DNA of 59,818 nucleotides, taken from positions 1-59,818 of the forward strand of contig NZ_AKJZ01000002.1 of assembly GCF_000282055.1 (NCBI RefSeq), given 5' to 3'. A program made the translations under genes and the position numbers. The stretch comes from Flavobacterium sp. CF136 (GTDB taxonomy: Bacteria; Bacteroidota; Bacteroidia; Flavobacteriales; Flavobacteriaceae). The notes below the pieces were generated by a model. It did not search any database, was not told the origin of the DNA, and saw only the letters and a program-made list of their open reading frames with translations. Shown here piece by piece: positions 55,411 to 59,818 of this stretch; positions within the stretch are counted from its first letter, which is position 1; every line of letters starts with the position of its first letter.

Positions 55411-57327
55411 ATGAGAGTATCAATAAAACATAGTATTTCTTTACTATTTGTTATTTTAAGTTTAAGTATAAATGCACAGGAAATAATTTCGCCCAACGGG
55501 AAAGTAAAAGTTGTTTTGAATTTGTCTGAAAGAAATGCTGCACACCATCTTTTTTTTAAGGTATTGTATAAAATTGAAAACAAGTTTACAGAAGTATTGC
55601 CAGATTCTAAACTGGGTATTAATCGTACCGATGAACAGTTTGCAGATAACTTGCATTTGATTGCAATATCAAAATCTGTTTCCATACACGATAAGTATAA
55701 AATGGTTTGTGGCAAACGCCACGAATGCAAAAATTCAGGCATTGAAAAAACATTCAGTTTTCAAAATTCCAATCATCAGCCATTGGATATTGTTTTCAGG
55801 GTATATAATGATGGTATTGCGTTTCGTTATACTTTTCCAAATCAATCCGATTCAAAGGTTAATGTTATAAATGAGGCTACAACATATGTTTTGCCTGACA
55901 GCACATCCCGTTGGATGCAGCCTTTCAATCTTGCATATGAAGGTTTTTATCCATTGAAGAAAACGGGTTTAAACATTGATAAATACCAGGAATGGGGTTT
56001 TCCCGCTTTATACAAAGTGAATAATCAGCCAGTTTGGGGATTAATTTCTGAGGCAGATATAACAGAAAATAATTGTGGAGCAAAACTAAGTAATTTTAAA
56101 AATACTAATGAATATCAGGTTACATACCCTTCTGCCCGTGATAATTTTAAGCAGGAAGGAGTCAAGACTACATTACCCTGGAATTCTCAGTGGCATACCC
56201 TTATCGTTGGTGAATTATTAGATATTGTCGAATCAACTTTGATTACCGATGTAAGTGAACCAAACCAATTGAAAGATACTGACTGGATTAAACCCGGTGC
56301 GGTTTCGTGGATTTATTGGGCAAACAATCACGGTTCAAAGGATTACAAAAAAGTAGTTGAATATGTTGATTTAGCCGTGGAAATGAATTGGCCTTATGTA
56401 TTGATCGACTGGGAATGGGATGTAATGGGCAATGGCGGGAATATAACCGATGTGGTAAACTATGCAAAAAGTAAAGGAATAAAACCATTGATGTGGTATA
56501 ATTCCGGTTCAATCTGGCTCGACCCGACACCAAATGACCGCTTACTTACAGCAGAAAAACGTGCCAAGGAATTTGCGTGGCTCAATAAAATAGGTGTGTA
56601 TGGAATCAAGGTAGATTTTTTTGCCGGTGACCACCAGGATATGATGAAGTATTACATTACTATTTTGAAAGATGCGGCAAAATATCATTTAATGGTAAAC
56701 TTTCATGGCGCAACAATTCCCCGTGGTTGGGCGCGCACGTACCCCAACCTGATGACAACTGAGGCGGTGTATGGCGCAGAATGGTACAATAATGATCAGG
56801 TATTGACTAATAAAGCAGCAGGTCATAATACTACGCTTCCATTTACACGAAATGTAATCGGATCAATGGATTATACTCCTGTTACTTTTTCAAATTCACA
56901 GCATCCGCATATCACATCTTATGCCCATGAATTGGCTTTGTCTGTTGTATTTGAATCAGGGTTACAGCACTTTGCCGACAGACCGTCAGCATATGAATCT
57001 TTACCGGCCGAACCAAAAGACTTTTTGAGACAGGTGCCGACTGCCTGGGACGATACAAAACTAATTGACGGTTATCCGGGAGAAAAAGTTATTATGGCCC
57101 GTAAGAAAGGAAATCAGTGGTATATCGCCGGGCTGAACGGTAAAGACGTGCCTCAGACTTTAATAGTAAAATTTGATTTTCTTGGTAAAGGAAACCATAG
57201 TTTTCAGCTTATCAAAGATGGAAAGGATGATAAATCTTTTTCTTCAGAAATAGTAAAAGTTAAAAAAGGAGATACATTAAAAATTGAATGTCTTCCAAGA
57301 GGAGGGTTTGTTGGGGTAATAAAATAG
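55411..57327 (+). CDS. GH97 glycosidase, retaining alpha-galactosidase-like
   Basis: Secreted or periplasmic enzyme of 638 residues (signal ending near SINAQE). An N-terminal beta-sandwich (about 22-270, SPNGKVKVVLNLSE, AFRYTFP-like IAFRYTFP), a TIM barrel (about 280-545) and a short C-terminal sandwich (PRGGFVGVIK) form the family layout. In the barrel Asp402 in GIKVDFFAGD matches the nucleophile position of retaining GH97 alpha-galactosidases and Glu451 in TTEAVYGAE the acid/base, so it belongs with that group rather than with inverting SusB-type alpha-glucosidases. It is three bases after GH2. A decayed C-terminal piece of a similar gene lies at 16081. Confidence 0.9.
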   Translation: MRVSIKHSISLLFVILSLSINAQEIISPNGKVKVVLNLSERNAAHHLFFKVLYKIENKFTEVLPDSKLGINRTDEQFADNLHLIAISKSVSIHDKYKMVCGKRHECKNSGIEKTFSFQNSNHQPLDIVFRVYNDGIAFRYTFPNQSDSKVNVINEATTYVLPDSTSRWMQPFNLAYEGFYPLKKTGLNIDKYQEWGFPALYKVNNQPVWGLISEADITENNCGAKLSNFKNTNEYQVTYPSARDNFKQEGVKTTLPWNSQWHTLIVGELLDIVESTLITDVSEPNQLKDTDWIKPGAVSWIYWANNHGSKDYKKVVEYVDLAVEMNWPYVLIDWEWDVMGNGGNITDVVNYAKSKGIKPLMWYNSGSIWLDPTPNDRLLTAEKRAKEFAWLNKIGVYGIKVDFFAGDHQDMMKYYITILKDAAKYHLMVNFHGATIPRGWARTYPNLMTTEAVYGAEWYNNDQVLTNKAAGHNTTLPFTRNVIGSMDYTPVTFSNSQHPHITSYAHELALSVVFESGLQHFADRPSAYESLPAEPKDFLRQVPTAWDDTKLIDGYPGEKVIMARKKGNQWYIAGLNGKDVPQTLIVKFDFLGKGNHSFQLIKDGKDDKSFSSEIVKVKKGDTLKIECLPRGGFVGVIK

Positions 57328-57366
57328 AATAATGATGTAGTTTGATAAATACATCGAAAGAATATC

Positions 57367-59568
57367 ATGAAAAAAAGAAAAATTAACGTTTTAGTATTAT
57401 TATTTAGTCTGTTGTCGATTTGTGGATGGGCACAAGAGTCTGTTTACCTGGATGAAAGCAAACCAGTAGAAGCCCGCATAAAAGATGCATTGTCAAGGAT
57501 GACTTTAGAAGAAAAAGTAGCCCTTTGCCATGCGCAGTCAAAATTCAGTTCAAAAGGAGTTCCCCGACTGGGCATTCCGGATGTATGGTCTGCCGATGGA
57601 TCGCATGGTGTGAGCGATGAGAAATTATGGGATGAATGGAACGGGGCCCAATGGACGAATGACTCCTGCACCGCTTTTCCTGCCTTGACATGTCTTGCGG
57701 CAACATTCAATCCCGAGATATCAAAGCTTTACGGTAAATCTATTGGAGAAGAAGCCCGATACCGAAACAAAACCATGTTGTTGGGACCCGGAGTCAATAT
57801 TTACCGTACACCGCTCAATGGCCGGAATTTTGAATATATGGGTGAAGATCCTTTTTTGGCTTCACGCATGGTGGTTCCCTACATTCAGGGTGTACAGTCT
57901 AATGGAGTTGCTGCGTGCGTAAAGCACTTTGCATTGAACAATCAGGAAATTTCCCGTGGTGAAATTAATGTAAATGTAAGCGACCGGGCACTGCACGAGA
58001 TTTATCTTCCGGCCTTTAAAGCGGCGGTTCAGCAAGGGAATGTGTGGTCAATAATGGGTGCCTATAACAAAATATGGGGCGTGCATTGCTGTCACAACGA
58101 TATTTTGTTGAATAAAATCCTGAAAAATGACTGGAAGTTCGATGGCGTGGTGGTCAGTGACTGGGGCGGTGTACATAATACCGATGAAGCTGTCAATGGT
58201 GGACTTGATATTGAAATGGGTACCTATACCAATGGATTGACCACACAAGGTCATTTTCCTTTTTCCAGTTATTATTTGGCCGATCCGTTTTTGAAAGGAA
58301 TTAAATCTGGGGAATATGAAATGTCGAAGCTTGATGATAAAGCGAGCCGAATCCTGCGAATGATTTTTCGCACGACCATGAGTGCCAATCGTCCTTTCGG
58401 TCGTTTTGTATCACCAGAGCATAGTTTAGCAGCGCGACAAATAGCACAAGAGGGAGTTGTTCTTCTTAAAAACGACAAACAATTTTTACCCATTCCTCAA
58501 GGCAAATACACAAAGATTGCCGTGATAGGAGAAAATGCTGTACGCAGCCTGATTGTTGGGGGAGGTTCCACGTCGCTGAAAGCCGCTTATGAAATTTCAC
58601 CATTACAGGGATTAAAGAATAAATATGGTGAAAATCATATTGTTTACAGCATGGGATATGCTTCAGGTCCGCCGCTATATGGGGCAGAAGAACCCTCTAA
58701 ATTAAATATAGACTCCTTGCAAAACGCAGCTGTTGAGGCTGCCCGTCATGCCGATGTGGTACTTTTTGTTGGCGGTTTGAATAAAAATTATTTTCAGGAT
58801 TGTGAAAGTGGTGACCGTAAATCGCTTAGTTTGCCATTTGGGCAAGATAAACTGATTGAAGAGATACAGAAAGTCAATAAAAATGTTGCCGTAATTTTAC
58901 TAAGCGGAAATGCAGTTTTGATGCCCTGGTTAGATAAAACACCAGCAGTTGTGCAGGGATGGTATCTTGGCTCTGAGGCCGGAAATGCATTGGCAGATAT
59001 TATTTCCGGTGAAGTAAACCCTTCGGGAAAACTCCCTGTCTCATTTCCTAAAAAACTGGAAGATGTTGGGGCACATGCCTTTGATAAATTCAGTTATCCG
59101 GGTGATGGTGTCAACGTGAACTACAAAGAAGATATTTTAGTAGGCTACCGTTGGTATGATACCAAAAATATCCCTGTTCTTTTCCCATTCGGATATGGAT
59201 TGAGCTATACAACATTCCAATACGGAAAACCTATAATTTCCTCAAAATCAATTACAACAGCCGATTCATTGGTCGTGACAATTCCAGTAAAAAATACAGG
59301 CAAAGTTGCCGGAAAGGAAATAGTTCAGTTGTATGTTAATGATGAAAAGTCAAGTTTGCCCCGTCCGGTTAAAGAATTAAAAGGGTTTGAGAAAATTTCT
59401 TTAGAACCGGGAGAGGAAAAAACGGTGAGTTTCACCTTAACAAAAGAGGACCTTTCTTATTACGATGACAAAAAAAATACCTGGATTGCAGAATCCGGTA
59501 AATTCAAAATTATGATTGGAGCTTCGGCCACCGATATCAGGGGAACAGTAGACTTTATTTTGAAATAG
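57367..59568 (+). CDS. GH3 beta-glucosidase/beta-xylosidase
   Basis: Secreted or periplasmic enzyme of 733 residues (signal ending near GWAQE). The three usual parts are present: an N-terminal barrel (about 30-330) with MLGPGVN-like LLGPGVNIYRTPLNGRNFEY and nucleophile Asp265 in VVSDWGG, an alpha/beta sandwich (about 370-600), and a C-terminal Fn3-like domain (about 645-715, PVKNTGKVAGKEIVQLYV). Members of this type act as beta-glucosidases on cello- or desubstituted xyloglucan oligosaccharides, or as beta-xylosidases. As the last gene in the window it probably completes breakdown to glucose; more genes of the locus may follow to the right. Confidence 0.92.
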   Translation: MKKRKINVLVLLFSLLSICGWAQESVYLDESKPVEARIKDALSRMTLEEKVALCHAQSKFSSKGVPRLGIPDVWSADGSHGVSDEKLWDEWNGAQWTNDSCTAFPALTCLAATFNPEISKLYGKSIGEEARYRNKTMLLGPGVNIYRTPLNGRNFEYMGEDPFLASRMVVPYIQGVQSNGVAACVKHFALNNQEISRGEINVNVSDRALHEIYLPAFKAAVQQGNVWSIMGAYNKIWGVHCCHNDILLNKILKNDWKFDGVVVSDWGGVHNTDEAVNGGLDIEMGTYTNGLTTQGHFPFSSYYLADPFLKGIKSGEYEMSKLDDKASRILRMIFRTTMSANRPFGRFVSPEHSLAARQIAQEGVVLLKNDKQFLPIPQGKYTKIAVIGENAVRSLIVGGGSTSLKAAYEISPLQGLKNKYGENHIVYSMGYASGPPLYGAEEPSKLNIDSLQNAAVEAARHADVVLFVGGLNKNYFQDCESGDRKSLSLPFGQDKLIEEIQKVNKNVAVILLSGNAVLMPWLDKTPAVVQGWYLGSEAGNALADIISGEVNPSGKLPVSFPKKLEDVGAHAFDKFSYPGDGVNVNYKEDILVGYRWYDTKNIPVLFPFGYGLSYTTFQYGKPIISSKSITTADSLVVTIPVKNTGKVAGKEIVQLYVNDEKSSLPRPVKELKGFEKISLEPGEEKTVSFTLTKEDLSYYDDKKNTWIAESGKFKIMIGASATDIRGTVDFILK

Positions 59569-59818
59569 ACGCATAAAATCGAGATGATGGGTTTTCAGGG
59601 AGTGTACAACCGATTGATTCTGCCAGCACTCGTTCGGGCTTTTCTAAATGAAAAAATACAGCTTTTCTAATTTTCTTTTATGAATAATATTTTCACGGTA
59701 TAAATTCAATTACTAAAAAAAATACAGTCTCTAAAATAGTAACGACTTATGTTTTTATTCTCTTTTTCAAAAAATTGAGATTATTGCAAAGTTAATTTAT
59801 TGGTCTCAGTTTCGGGTT
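59569..59818. other. right edge, no supported gene
   Basis: A 28-codon frame (ATG 59584 to TAA 59668-59670, reading MMGFQGVYNRLILPALV...) follows the GH3 stop in the same frame but I do not recognise it. No terminator is visible in these 250 bases, so transcription could continue beyond the window. Confidence 0.4.

Noticed and set aside
1..59818. Search by eye for CRISPR arrays, insertion sequences, phage or toxin-antitoxin genes.
   Set aside because: No regularly spaced repeats, transposase-like frames or paired small toxin genes were seen; the repeats present are gene duplications and shared leaders.

Overview
The window looks like an AT-rich Bacteroidota chromosome, most likely a Flavobacterium-type organism. 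The grounds are paired SusC/SusD genes, a hybrid two-component regulator, type IX secretion C-terminal domains on several enzymes, lipoprotein signals followed by Asp/Asn-rich stretches, and promoter boxes ending in TTTG. It is almost entirely glycan-acquisition DNA. I see no rRNA, tRNA, CRISPR array, insertion sequence or phage gene.

Region 1 (1-8874) is a small polysaccharide utilization locus controlled by trans-envelope signalling. It holds the 3' part of a FecR anti-sigma gene, a SusC receptor with an N-terminal STN signalling domain, SusD, a HExxH zinc-metallohydrolase lipoprotein and a DUF4302 lipoprotein, and ends in a strong terminator. It contains no glycoside hydrolase. Region 2 (8875-19312) has a gene-poor stretch, a 1339-residue hybrid two-component system (HTCS) and a hemicellulase cluster: GH43, GH43-CBM6 and a DUF5060/DUF4038-type protein, with decayed pieces of a GH97-like and a GH8 gene between them. 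Region 3 (19313-21978) holds two divergently placed minus-strand genes (SnoaL-like, Crp/Fnr-like) and decayed, mostly non-coding DNA.

Region 4 (21776-59568) is a large, plus-strand xyloglucan utilization locus: SusC, SusD, a surface glycan-binding protein, two BACON-GH5 endoglucanases around a GH27, then GH43, GH51, two GH74 xyloglucanases, GH29 fucosidase, a T9SS protein of unknown function, an L-fucose/L-rhamnose mutarotase, GH44, a second GH51, an SGNH/SASA esterase, GH2, GH97 and GH3. Together these would cut the glucan backbone (GH5, GH74, GH44), import oligosaccharides (SusCD) and strip fucose, galactose, arabinose and acetyl groups before GH3 finishes the chain. The expected GH31 alpha-xylosidase is not in the window.

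The most notable unlabelled signal is regulatory. Three positions (9322, 14370, 21776) share a two-part element, TTGCAACAA-like, 15 bases, GATACAAAA, with a TTTG promoter end exactly 41 bases after the start of the second half. Two lie ahead of the GH43 cluster and of the xyloglucan SusC gene, so they are candidate HTCS operators. The third drives no recognisable gene but is followed about 300 bases later by a strong terminator, suggesting an HTCS-controlled non-coding RNA or the skeleton of a lost operon. The locus also records much rearrangement: gene relics, a GH74-GH29 tandem duplication with a truncated GH29, and a leader/signal-peptide segment shared by GH5, GH27 and GH5.
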